Assembly: GCA_032871835.1 (NCBI GenBank)
Contig: CM065299.1
Coordinates: forward strand, 1,831,001-1,895,000
Direction of reading: 5' to 3'
Length of the DNA stretch: 64,000 bases
Source of the DNA: Dipteronia dyeriana
Taxonomy: Eukaryota; Streptophyta; Magnoliopsida; Sapindales; Sapindaceae
Of the stretch, positions 1 through 10,028 are shown one piece after another (the first letter of the stretch is position 1; each line of letters starts with the position of its first letter). Both the position numbers and the translations under genes were made by a program. The notes beneath the pieces are model-generated. The model did not search any database and was not told the DNA's origin. It worked only from the letters and a program-made list of their open reading frames with translations.

Positions 1-1
1 A

Positions 2-418
2 GAATCGCTGGACCTCTCTAGTAACAGTCTCTCAGGAGAGATTCCTTCACAACTAGTTAAACTCACACCCCTCGCCTTCTTCAATGTCTCGTACAATAAT
101 TTCATAGGACCTATACCACATGGGGCACAATTTGATACATTTGATAACATGTCCTATAAAGGGAACCCAAGATTGTGTGGACCACCTTTGTCAAGAAAAT
201 GTGGAAATTCTGAGCTTCCACATAAGGAAGACGACGATGAGGGATCGGAATCTCCATTTGCATTTGGTTGGAAAGTATTTGCGATAGGATATGCAAGTGG
301 CCTAGTAATTGGAGTGGTTCTTGGACACATTTTCTGTACAAGGAAATATGAATGGTTTGTGAAGATTTTTGGGATGCCATTGAAAAAAATTGAGAGAAAG
401 ATGGGACGTAGAAACTGA
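2..418 (+). CDS. RLP (Cf-like receptor-like protein), 3' end only
   Basis: The window opens inside an open reading frame (frame from base 2) that ends at TGA 416-418. It encodes the last 138 residues of a receptor-like protein: one final leucine-rich repeat (ESLDLSSNSLSGEIP), the C-terminal cap with NPRLCGPPLSRKC, an acidic spacer (EDDDEGSE), one transmembrane segment with GxxxG spacing (GYASGLVIGVVLG) and a short basic cytoplasmic tail. There is no kinase domain, which defines RLPs. Such proteins sit in the plasma membrane and signal through partner kinases (family knowledge). The tail is nearly identical to that of the intact copy ending at 13017, so the two are recent paralogues. No break is visible in this part; whether the whole gene is intact cannot be seen. 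Confidence 0.9.
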   Translation, partial: ESLDLSSNSLSGEIPSQLVKLTPLAFFNVSYNNFIGPIPHGAQFDTFDNMSYKGNPRLCGPPLSRKCGNSELPHKEDDDEGSESPFAFGWKVFAIGYASGLVIGVVLGHIFCTRKYEWFVKIFGMPLKKIERKMGRRN

Positions 419-1800
419 ATGTAATTATCATGTTTTTTTTTTTTTTTTTTTTGGGTTTCGTTTCTCTCTTCCATGTATTTTCAATGTTGAATAAATTGAG
501 CCTCATCCAGCTTTTGTTGTCTTAAGATGTAACAACTATTTTTGTATGCAACTTGATCAACCAGCTAAATTTGGAATTATCAAAAGAACAAGTCGTCAGA
601 AAAATAGTAAAACGACATACTCAATGTATGGAAACTTGAACATATAATATAGTATAGTATAATATATTGTAATCAATTATTTTGAAACTTGAACAACTGC
701 TACTGTGATGTACCAAAGTCATCACTGCTGTGTGTGAAAAGTACTGTTTTATCGTAATTTTCAAACGTAGTCTTTATTGGCATTGAAGAAGCGGTGTGAA
801 AGGTCAGTAATAAAATAGTAATCTTTATTGACTCTTCCAAATGTAATCCTTTTATCGGCACGTGCCACTTTAGAGAACCCACAAGGAATCGTTTAATCAA
901 ATCCAGCCGTCCAGTTGCTGGCAAGTGTCTAGTGAGAACGCAACGTGGAGATACCTTATCTGATCACGCACCATGTGTCGTCTTTGACAATTGAGTGTAT
1001 CCACTCTACAATTTCCCGCGGCTGCTAGTCTGTTAAGGTAGGTATGTGGACATTTTTAAATGACTTGACTTGACTTTGAAGGAGTTTATGAGGTGATTTT
1101 TTAATTAATTATAAGAATTATTTTATACGATTCTTTTATCAATTTTCTTTTTAAAATTTATATAATCAAAAACTATTTTTAAAAATATATTATAATTTAC
1201 ACGATCAAAAGAATTTTTTATTAAAAGATTTACTCTAAGTTTGATTATAAAAAAAATTTACTTTAAAAGTCATATCAAATATACGGTATATCTAAAATAT
1301 GAGAAAAACTTGAATGTATTCGATATACCACCGCGGGATCTGATAGTGGTGCATCAGAACCATTCATCAAATGACACATGTTTTGATTTAAAACAAAATT
1401 ATTTGTTGGTTGAAACGTTTCTCTCTCTCTCTATTGTTTCCTTCATCACCGAACATCAAGCTCCATGGTTCCCCTGGTGGTACATCTGGTTTTATTGATT
1501 CCACCAGCCAACACAAATTAGACAATCGTTGAGACGATATCGTGATATGGGTGATGACTGAGGAAGAGAGAGCTTGATACATGGATATGGGTGATGGAGA
1601 GAGAGAGAGAGAGAGATTTCAGAGAAGCTAGATTTCAGGGAAATTGGGATCCAACTGTAGTGGAAGACGAAGTGAGAAAAAAATAATTAACAAGTGACGT
1701 GTCAGTCAGCGAGTGGAACAGATGTAGTGTGAGTTGTGCCACTTACCTTAAAAACAGTAAAAACGTGTTTACTAACTAATTGGTAATGAAAATTAAAGGG
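419..1800. other. Intergenic stretch, no gene seen
   Basis: Starts with a poly-T tract of about 22 bases after the RLP stop codon (probable 3' UTR). The rest is AT-rich apart from about 860-1030, which has mixed composition. It contains a short copy of the receptor flank repeat (687-745) and GA microsatellites near 1592-1616. Short open frames here look like no known protein. Confidence 0.6.
687..745 (+). repeat. Receptor flank repeat, partial copy 1
   Basis: The text around ACTTGAACAACTGCTACTGT and CCAAAGTCATCACTGC is nearly identical to blocks at about 7845, 9715 and 13490. Here only about 60 bases are recognisable. It marks an old copy of the duplicated receptor-gene flank downstream of the first RLP. 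Confidence 0.7.
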
Positions 1801-1915
1801 AACTTGAACCTTTCATATAACCTTTTAATACGGTTTGACCAACACCCCGTTGTTCTTCGTGGACAAATCGGGCTCTTTAGATCTTTGGTCGAATGAGCTG
1901 CAAGGATCACTCCCA
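1801..1915 (+). pseudogene. RLP gene fragment (relic)
   Basis: About 115 bases align with the intact receptor at about 11698-11812. The region codes for the repeat around CLNLSHNLFTG, the DQRFVVLPW segment and NKLQGSL. Recognisable words are CTTGAACCTTTC, TTTGACCAAC, TTGTTCTTC and GAGCTGCAAGG followed by TCACTCCC. The frame is destroyed by substitutions and indels. Homology stops abruptly on both sides. The right edge abuts a Copia LTR-like sequence, so insertion or rearrangement probably destroyed this copy. Confidence 0.75.
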
Positions 1916-1916
1916 A

Positions 1917-2424
1917 GCTTTTACAGAGAGAGAGAGAGAGTTTAGCTTGCTAATAATTTCGTTAACAATAGATTGAAAACTGAAAAGCAAGAGCTCTATT
2001 TTTATACAGGAAGAATAAGAAGACTATTTGGATAAGATTGCCACCTGGCACTTTTCAGTTAAGGCTAACAACATGTCCCGCCAAAACTTTCTTCTAGATG
2101 ATTTACCAGTTGATCATGCTTGAAGCATGAGGGTGGTTTGTTTGTAGATGATGGACTCCCAATAGGACTCCCTCTCTCTCATTGTTTTTGGACGATGTCT
2201 CTCTTTCTCTGTTTTGCCTACTTTGTTTTGCTTCAGCTGGAAAGACCAACAATATCGTAGTTGGTCGACTTGGTTGACTTGAACTATATCTATAACATCC
2301 TTGGAGAATCACAAAGATTCAGCTTGGAACGTAGAAAGCTAAACTGAGAGGTAGGTAAAGCTTTCGTAAAAATATCGGCACACCGATGTACAGAGGGAAC
2401 AAATTGCACTTTTAGAAATGCTCG
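1917..2424 (-). mobile_element. Ty1/copia retrotransposon remnant: end of RNase H plus LTR
   Basis: On the - strand the frame 2424-2290 reads the C-terminal end of a copia polyprotein, including VQFVPSVHRCADIFTKALP and FLRSKLNLC. This is the diagnostic FIP..ADIFTK motif at the end of copia RNase H. The stop TAG at 2292-2290 overlaps a likely LTR start, TGTTATAG (from 2297). Downstream the sequence looks like an LTR, with a TATA-like CTGTATAAAAAT near 2005 and a CT-rich end near 1920. The left limit is approximate. Upstream of 2424 the polyprotein is missing, so this is a truncated 3' end or solo fragment. It is immobile as it stands. Confidence 0.75.
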
Positions 2425-2442
2425 ATGGGGTTGTGATCCTTT

Positions 2443-2553
2443 TCTGTGAAGACAGAGAGCCTGACGGTTTCTTCCAAGGTCTACCAGAAGCCAATATACC
2501 AGAGAAAGAGGGAGAGAAAGACACATCACTGAACCTCTATAAGGTGGAGCCAT
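2443..2553. repeat. Dispersed direct repeat, copy A
   Basis: Shares GACGG, TTCCAA.GTCTA, CAGAAGCCAATAT and CTCTATAAGGTGGAGCCA in the same order with 5160-5270. Orientation is the same. It lies immediately beside the Copia remnant. The identity of the repeat is unknown. Confidence 0.7.
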
Positions 2554-2559
2554 TGTTTG

Positions 2560-3569
2560 TGCAACAACGGTCGAGTGTTTATTCGAAATACTTATTGATG
2601 GGCAGATAGTTGGCATTGGGATTCCCTTTAGCATTGGGCATGCCTCTGGTTTTAGTTAGAGAAAACTTTGGTGACATTTGGTTATAATGGTAAAATGACA
2701 ATCTGAATGAGAATTGGAATTGAAAGTTGATTTCTTTGTTTGGTTGGGACTTTAGAATCATTATTATCATATTTGGTTAACAATTACAAATGAAATTAAC
2801 TATATTTTAACAAAAATACCTATAATTACAAAACATTTATAACAACATGATATATTATGGATAATAATTTATACTTTTATAATTTATTATTATTATTCAA
2901 AATATATATTATATTATTATATATAATATGTGTATTATATATAAACATTATATATATATATATGGTATATCGGTATTTTTTCTATCCGTAAGCACTGATA
3001 GAATTATATAAGGACATTGAATGTGAGTTACTAATTTATAAAAGAGCTTTGACAAGTGTATACATGTCAAGTCAAAGTATATAAAATTAGTGGTTCACAT
3101 TCAATGTCCTTATATAATTCCATTGGTATGCACTTATGTGAAAATTTTCATATAATATATAATACATATATATATAATGATATAATATTATATAAAATAT
3201 ATATAATATTATTTTTGGGAAGGAAGGTATTTTTGGAATAGAGGTGAGGCATATGAGGGTATTCATGGAATACCAATTTTAGTTTGAAATTGGAATGGAC
3301 ATTCCATTGGTTTTTGGATGGAAAACTCATTACACCATGGTGGAATCAACATTCCAATGGAATCTCAATTCAATTGTATTTTAGCAAACCAAATATTAGG
3401 AATGACTTTCTTTCTATTCCATTTTGTTTCATTATATTTCATTCCACTCAACTAAACATGGACCCGTGGTTTTTACTCCTCATTTTTTGGTGTTTTTCCA
3501 TGTAAAATTGCTTAGTGTTTTTGTGTTTGTGATTGTGTTTATGGCTGTGTTAATTATCGTTCTATTTAA
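2560..3569. other. AT-rich stretch, probable decayed MITE around a hairpin
   Basis: No gene seen. Fragments such as GAGAATTGGAATTGAAA (near 2709) and GGAATGGACATTCCATTGG (3291-3309) are typical of plant inverted-repeat elements, but ends and target duplication could not be fixed. The core is (TA)-rich and holds the palindrome at 3000-3121. Confidence 0.45.
3000..3121. repeat. Long palindrome (hairpin-forming inverted repeat)
   Basis: The left arm (3000-3053) begins GAATTATATAAGGACATTGA. The right arm (about 3071-3121) is its reverse complement with only a few mismatches. They are separated by a spacer of about 17-20 bases. The first 27 paired bases match exactly. It could fold as a stem of about 50 bp. 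It may be a nested MITE or a small-RNA precursor; nothing here decides. Confidence 0.8.
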
Positions 3570-4060
3570 GATCATCTCTAATACTGTGCAAAAATTGTGT
3601 GTCAATGTTAAAATTTAGTATTGAGTGTAAAAACTCTTCTCCAATGCAGTACCAAATACCATGCTAAATTTGGCATATGTTAAACTTTGTATCAAATTTG
3701 TCACACAGTATATCATATACCAAATTTGACACAACAATAAATGTCCCTTTTAAAAATTACAAAAATACCATTATTTATATATTTTAAATATTTTAAATGA
3801 TTTAAATTCAATGCACATTAATGTTATTTCAATCCAATTTATTTCATCAGCAACAATTTTTAAGAAATCCAATGTTATCCATTAATACATTAATGGTTTT
3901 AATTAGCTTTTATAAGTTTAATTAATAAAATATAATATTTTAATTTAACTTTTAGCCTTGTGTATCGGAGCACAATGCTAATTTATTGTGTCAAATATAG
4001 TATTTGGTTCTTTTTATACCAAATTTAGCATTATGAATATCAATAATATTTGAGATGGTC
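3570..4060. mobile_element. PIF/Harbinger-like MITE (491 bp)
   Basis: The left end GATCATCTCTAATACTGTG and right end (reverse complement GACCATCTCAAATATTATTG) form imperfect terminal inverted repeats. The element is flanked by a 3-bp direct repeat TAA (3567-3569 and 4061-4063), the target size and sequence typical of PIF/Harbinger elements. The interior is AT-rich with no coding capacity, so it is non-autonomous. Confidence 0.7.
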
Positions 4061-4099
4061 TAATCGCTTCCTATTAGGTTAATTAATTACTGTTTGTTG

Positions 4100-4779
4100 T
4101 AGGGGTATGTAAAAAATCGCCAAACCGAACCAAACCGACCAACCCAACCTATAAAGTTTGGGTTGGTTCGATTACAAATATAAAAAATGGATGGATCGGT
4201 TTGTCAATTAAAGGTGGTTCGATTTGTCGATTAAAGGTGGTTCGGTTTGGGCTGAGTGAAATAATTCTCCAAACCAAACCACATATTTTAAAAACTAAAA
4301 CTAAATTATAAAAACTCACATACGTTTTCTATTTAATCTATGTTTTATATATTTTACCGAATACTTTAAGCTTTTATAGTTTATTTATTTGCTTTGATAC
4401 AATTCTTCTGATTGATTGATGTATTAGGGTTTTATAAAAACATAGATACTGTTAAACACGTCTTTAATTGGTAATTACTTATTTTACTTTTCTATACATT
4501 TCTATACTTCCTTTATTTTTTTTTTATATATATATATATATAATATTTCATGTTATGATTATTTTATTTAAATAATTTTTATAATATAATATCAAAAATA
4601 TAAGATTTTTAAGTTCAAATCTAAACCGATAAACCAATCCGATTTTTTTTTGTTTTATTTGAATCGATTTGAAAAATCATATTGGTTTAGGTTGGATTGA
4701 AATATAATCAAACCAATATATATTGATTTGGTTTGACATTAAACTTGAACCTAAATCAAACCGAAAACGTACATCCCTA
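4100..4779. mobile_element. hAT-like non-autonomous element (680 bp)
   Basis: Ends are TAGGGGTATGTA and, on the reverse strand, TAGGGATGTACG. Subterminal regions are full of CCAAACCGAACC / GGTTTGGTT motifs in opposite orientation. Flanks GTTTGTTG (4092-4099) and ATTTATTG (4780-4787) match at 6 of 8 positions, consistent with a decayed 8-bp hAT target duplication. There is no transposase frame. Confidence 0.65.
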
Positions 4780-4787
4780 ATTTATTG

Positions 4788-6640
4788 ATAGAGTGTGTTT
4801 TTTATCCACACCGTGGAGGCGTGGACATAATAACCGATCGTAATAATTACTCGATGCTTTTATTTCTCTTTTTTTTTCCTTCTTCTTAGAAGCACGGGTC
4901 CATTTGATTCACAATTTCATGTCGACCTTCACACGTAAGCAATTCCCCTTATTTTCAAAAAAGGCTTCACGACGTCTAATTTTATGCGTACGACATCGTT
5001 TCATTTTCTATTACGTTTTTGTCTACGAAGGAAATGAAAATAAAAAATTTAAAAGTTTAAAACTTTAAAAAATTGAGGCTCTAATGACTGTGCAGAAAAC
5101 TAGGTAATCCAACGGCAGCTACGATAAAAGACGGCTGATGCTTGATGAGTTGTCACTGTGACGATGCAGAGCTTGACGGAACAACAGTTGCTTCCAAAGT
5201 CTATCAGAACTCAGAAGCCAATATCAGAGAGAGAGAGAGAGATATACAACATGAATCTCTATAAGGTGGAGCCAATATTATTATTGAAGAAATCAGTATC
5301 TATCTCGATTAAAAGATTTTTATTGTAATTAATTATTATCATAATAATTAATTCTAAATAGTTCATTAAGATAAAATATTAATATTAATATCTCCATACA
5401 ATTCTTTATCCATAATTCTAATATCTTTATCGGTAAATAATATTATATGTAAAAAAATATAAATGTTAAAAATTATTTCAAAATCATTACATTTAAAAAT
5501 AGTTTAGTGAATAAATTATTATCTAAAATAATGATACAGAGAAAACAATTTCATTAAAGAAATTTTAAAAAATATTACTATTTTATTATGTAGAGTTTGT
5601 AAAATGGAGAAACATCGGAATAATAAATTTATAGAGATAAAATATTCTAAGAATATCGGATCTTCAAAATGAAGAAAATTTTAAAAAATCATTGAAAATG
5701 GTTTAGTACAATACAATATAAGCCCTAAAAAGTATTCCCAAAAGAATTTTGAGTACTAATGACACACCGGCCATAAACAACTTAAGTTTTATATTTCTTA
5801 AAAACACTTAGAATCAAGTTTAAAAGACCTCACACGTAAATCAATTGAAATTTCAACAGAAAAGGATACTTGATTCTCTCCTCCCACATTAATTAAGTTA
5901 TCGATCCTTTCTGATTTGAGATTATACAATAGTTTGAAAATGATTTTACAATATCTAATAGTGACCCAAAATCATAGAATTAAATAGAAGTAGACTCCCA
6001 GTCACCAAACCTCGTCCCTATTTATTTGACAACAACATTATTACTATTATGACCTTCTACATTTTGACAAGAAAAGTCAATAAAATTAAAGTTTCCAAAG
6101 TTACCTTCTTCCTCTCTAATTCTCTGTGTTTTTCATTGTTCCTCAATCTGCAAATAATTTCTTTCAGAATCTTATTGGATCAAATTTAATTTAATAACGT
6201 TTTTTAGCCTCTTAAACAAAATGAATCCAATTCATTATACCGGCCAACTGAAATCTTCAATTCCGTTTTTCAAATTGTCATGACTATTCAATCAAGTCAA
6301 GAACTTATACTCGGGATATAATTCATTCAATGAATATAATACATCGTATTCACGAGTACTAAAGATAAATAAATAAACAAAAATACACTTCATAAAGTAC
6401 AAGTTCATGTCCCTGAATTCACTAGTTACATGAAACTCTAAATATGCTCTAGGATTCATGAGGAGCAAGTTTGGGGGAGCCAAATTCATTAGTCATGATC
6501 ACTCTTATTCCATTCGCACACACACATATACAGTCTTTTTCAAGTGCATGATCTCGAATTTTCTTAAAATTTAGAATGCAATATTGTGGATCGACATTAA
6601 TTAGATGATTGAAAATAATTATGATTAATTTAACCATTGA
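4788..6640. other. Intergenic stretch, no gene seen
   Basis: AT-rich. It contains copy B of the dispersed repeat (5160-5270) and a GA microsatellite near 5228-5241. The - strand frames at 6292-6637 are open but lack any recognisable feature and lie just downstream of the candidate peptide gene, so they may be its 3' flank. Confidence 0.5.
5160..5270. repeat. Dispersed direct repeat, copy B
   Basis: Same-orientation match of about 110 bases to 2443-2553. The right-hand half (CTCTATAAGGTGGAGCCA) is the best preserved part. Confidence 0.65.
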
Positions 6641-6643
6641 GAT

Positions 6644-6936
6644 TCATGGGCCTTTAGCAGGACGTGGAATACTAGGGCGAACATAAGACGGTGGACCTGA
6701 AATTAACAACAAAACTCATTGTCACTGATCTGTAGATGAACTAGGATTTTTAATTAAGACTTGAAAAAAGAAAATAATTAAAACAATTAAGAAGCTTAAA
6801 ACACAAATTAGAAGACAGAAGTCCCACTCTGTCTATCTGAAAGCTCCCTTGCAGCCACCACTTCCCAGCTTGTTAGCAGAACCATAATAAGCATTACAAA
6901 TATCATCCAACCGATTGAGCTTTTTTTAAAACCCAT
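6644..6936 (-). CDS. Candidate small secreted peptide gene (two exons)
   Basis: Not recognised as a named family. On the - strand an ATG at 6936-6934 opens MGFKKSSIGW, followed by a strong hydrophobic stretch (MIFVMLIMVLL) ending ..VVAARELSDRQ. This has the layout of a signal peptide and cleavage site. The unspliced frame stops after 42 codons (6808). A good acceptor (TTAATTTCAG, AG at 6698-6697) lies 131 bases after a possible donor GTGGGA (6827). Joining exon 1 (6936-6828) to exon 2 (6696-6644) keeps frame and gives 53 residues ending S-PPSYVRPSIPRPAKGP. That proline-rich basic end resembles processed plant signalling peptides in general, not a specific family. An AT microsatellite lies just upstream. 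The donor is weak, so the splice model is inference. It could also be a chance frame. Confidence 0.4.
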
Positions 6937-6967
6937 TCTGTTAATTATATATTTCATGCATAGATCG

Positions 6968-6968
6968 A

Positions 6969-7015
<47 letters not shown>
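6968..7015. repeat. (AT)n microsatellite
   Basis: An uninterrupted AT run of roughly 46 bases immediately upstream of the candidate peptide gene on the - strand. A second (TA)n run lies at about 7178-7197. Both are followed by nearly the same text (AGTGAAATAAACTT.GTTAAT), so this piece was duplicated locally. Confidence 0.85.
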
Positions 7016-7019
<4 letters not shown>

Positions 7020-7435
7020 TGAAATAAACTTGGTTAATTTCCTTGCATGTTCCTTATAGATTCGAAAATCCTTCCTATCTTACTGCATTAATTTTCACTC
7101 AAAAGTCTTCCCGCAGCTAATATTTTTGACTCACTAATATTGTGTAATGAATCTTAATAAAAAATGTTAAATCGTTTATATATATATATATATATATAAG
7201 TGAAATAAACTTAGTTAATTATTGATGCAACATCAAAACATCATGTACTCTGTTTTCTTTTTGAACGTTTTGACTTGTTTTTTTTTCTTTTCTGTCTCTC
7301 TCATGTGTAAAACAGTATAATCTTTGAATAAATTGTTGAAACTGAAAGGGGATGTAGAAATTGAAAAACAGAGCACAATGTTTGATGTTAACAAGTAGAG
7401 TAATATGGAAAAGTCTTTTTGCCTAATCTCTAAAG

Positions 7436-8545
7436 CAATTGAACATTGATTCATATGGAATTCTTGAAAACGACATTAATTGAACATCAACCATTCACAT
7501 AAAAGTCAAAAGTATCTCCTTGATCCTTCCAGCTTAACATGGAATCAAGTATTCGGCTCCACGTACTCACACAAGTCTTTGACTCTATAAATTCCCAGAA
7601 ACACCACATAAGAACAGACATAAACGGCTTGACTTTATAGTATGATGTATATTGATTACAACAAACAATAATTAATTAGTAATTAGTATATTGAATCTCT
7701 TGTTTAAGCTACTTTTTCAATTCAGCCACTCTATCATGGCTATGAGCTATCTGTCTTGTTGCAATTCAAGGACATTGTGATAAGTCTGCTTCTCATTGGG
7801 ATCCTTCTAATGTATTTTATTTCAATGTAGCCTCAATTCAAACTTAAACCACTGCTAGTGCGATGCACTAAAGTCGTCACTGCCCTGTAATAAAAGTATC
7901 CAACAAAACAGAGAACAATTTTTATGTTTGCCAACACTTGATTTAATGGAAATTATAGGAACATAAACACTATCTGGATTTAATCTCCGATGATGTGGAT
8001 GCAGTATTCTTAAATCAAAATTTTGCAACATTTCTAAGACACCAAATTTGCTGCTTTGTTAGCAAATTAGTCTTTGCGAAATCAGATCCTCTCTAAATCA
8101 TACTAACCCGGTTTTGTTGTTAGGTTTTCATCCAAAAATTTTTATTGACATTTTCTTTAAGGGGTTTTTTTTTTTCAATTTATAACATGCAGTAGGTGCG
8201 ACTCACTGATACAATATAATGTGTCAATTCGTTCTCCAATAATGTAAAAATGAAAATTAAGACCTCCAAATTCTTTGGCCTCACTATTATTCCTTTTTTT
8301 TTTCATAAGCAAACATTTTTCTAACCCAAATAACATGTTTGACAAATTGATTTAAGTGACTATCCTAGCTTTCTTCAATTCTTCAACCAATCAATAGCAT
8401 ACACGCCAAAATCCATATTTGTTTTTTCTTTGAATTGTCTTCTTATAAATTTACATGAATTGATGAAATTGACCATAGCTGTCTAGTCTTTACCTAGAGA
8501 ATAACTTGAAAAGCTTTCACACATGAGGTCGTATGGAGGATTTCC
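7436..8545 (+). repeat. Receptor upstream block, copy 2
   Basis: Shares with 9527-9930, in order: GAACATTGATT.ATATGGAATTC, CTTGAAAACGACA, the CTGCTAGTG.GATGCAC segment, TTTGCCAACACTTGATTTAA, and GAATAACTTGAAAAGCTTTC before CATGAGG. In this copy the order is interrupted by roughly 400 bases of extra AT-rich sequence after about 8050. In copy 3 the same block leads directly into the intact receptor promoter. Here no receptor gene follows, so one was probably lost between 8550 and 9520. Confidence 0.7.
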
Positions 8546-9526
8546 CATTAAGATAACTGTTGAAACGACTGGTCTCTGCCAATGCTTTTGTTTTCTCTAT
8601 TTTTTTTTTCTCAGATTTCAATCAAATGTAATTAAGCATATCATATTTGTTTTAACATATATACCATAATCAATTCAGATTTGAATTACAGATATATAAA
8701 AAATAACCTTCCATTTGTGTCGTAAGAACGTTTTTATGACGGTCTCACAAAGTGTTTCCATGCAAGAATATCTCTGATTTAATATTGATATGTCATTCAT
8801 TTTTCGATGCTTGTAATTGTCAAAATGATTAATATTTTTCTTCTTTTACTAGTCTTCTTAGAAATTTACATGAATTGATGTACTAATTATCACAAGTATT
8901 AGACTTAACATTTCCACACAAAATACGGTTAGATTACCTAAAGATAGCTTGATAAAGAGTAAATTCCATTTGATACATTATACATCTACATTAATTTAGT
9001 GTTTATCTTAGAAAAATGTAATTTAATTTATTACTATGTGCATGTAATTTGATACTTGTAATGGTTTTTCTGTTTTTATTAATTAGATTTACAATTCCTA
9101 ATTTATTGAACTATGAATATGTATTTCTTCAAAAAAAAAAGTAAAAAAAAGTGGGTCCATAATATTGTACTATTGTTGTTTCAATGCTTTAATTAATAAT
9201 GAATTTTAAATTTGAACATCAAACCAATTTTTATGATTTACATAATGTATCTTTTAGTGGAATAATTACGTAACCTTTTGGTTTTGATAATATTATTTGT
9301 AGTTTAAAAAAAAATGAAAAATTTCAATTAGTCCTTGCTGCTATATAGGGATTGTATGGTTACCGGGTCAATTTCTACCCCTTAGATTTTAATTCAAGGA
9401 TGTATAAAAGTGAAGAATTAAAAAAAAAATTAAAAAAATAAAACAGAAAGTAACTAACTCTCTCTCACATAACCACCCCTTAACAATATATTTCATATAC
9501 TGTAGCTAAACCCCATCCAGAAATTT
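8546..9526. other. Intergenic stretch, no gene seen
   Basis: AT-rich with poly-A and poly-T tracts (9129-9150, 9421-9443). No receptor homology was recognised, although its position between two copies of the upstream block is where a gene would be expected. Confidence 0.5.
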
Positions 9527-9930
9527 ACAATTGAACATTGATTATATGGAATTCTTTGACAGTGTCATCTTGAAAACGACACTAATTGAACATCATGTAT
9601 TCACGTAAAAGTCAAAATTATCTCTCCTTAGTCCTTACACTAATTGGGATCATTCTAATGTATTTTATTTCAATGTAGCCTCAATCGAAATTTTGATGTA
9701 ATCAATTCAAACTTGAACAACTGCTAGTGTGATGCACCAAAGTCATCACTGCCCTGTAATAAAAGTATTTGTTCATGTTTGCCAACACTTGATTTAATGG
9801 AAATTATAGGAACATAAACATTATCTGGGTTTAATATTGATCAATCACCTTAGTCTGACTAGTCTTTGCCTAAGAAAATGAGAATAACTTGAAAGGATTT
9901 CACAAATGAGGACTTCCTTGATTGCCTAAG
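9527..9930 (+). repeat. Receptor upstream block, copy 3
   Basis: Proximal upstream region of the intact receptor. It matches 7436-8545 in pieces and 13437-13690 and 687-745 in its CTGCTAGTGTGATGCACC part. The shared blocks show that promoters and flanks were copied along with the genes. Confidence 0.75.
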
Positions 9931-9976
9931 TTTTAAATTAATTAATTTTAAATAAAATAATTTGAAGCAGCTGCCT

Positions 9977-9983
9977 ATAAAAC
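9977..9983 (+). promoter_or_regulatory. TATA box of the intact RLP gene
   Basis: TATAAAA within GCCTATAAAACC, 46 bases before the ATG at 10029. The same GCCTATAAAA word occurs before the pseudogenes at 28413 and 38442. It implies a transcription start near 10005-10015, which rules out any start upstream of 10029. Confidence 0.75.
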
Positions 9984-10028
9984 CAACTCAAATCCTCTTC
10001 CTTGATTGCCACCAAAACAAAATCAGTC

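Noticed and set aside
10002..10028. Upstream start for the intact receptor
   Set aside because: The codon at 10002 is TTG, not ATG, and lies only 19 bases after the TATA box, so it would not be in the transcript.
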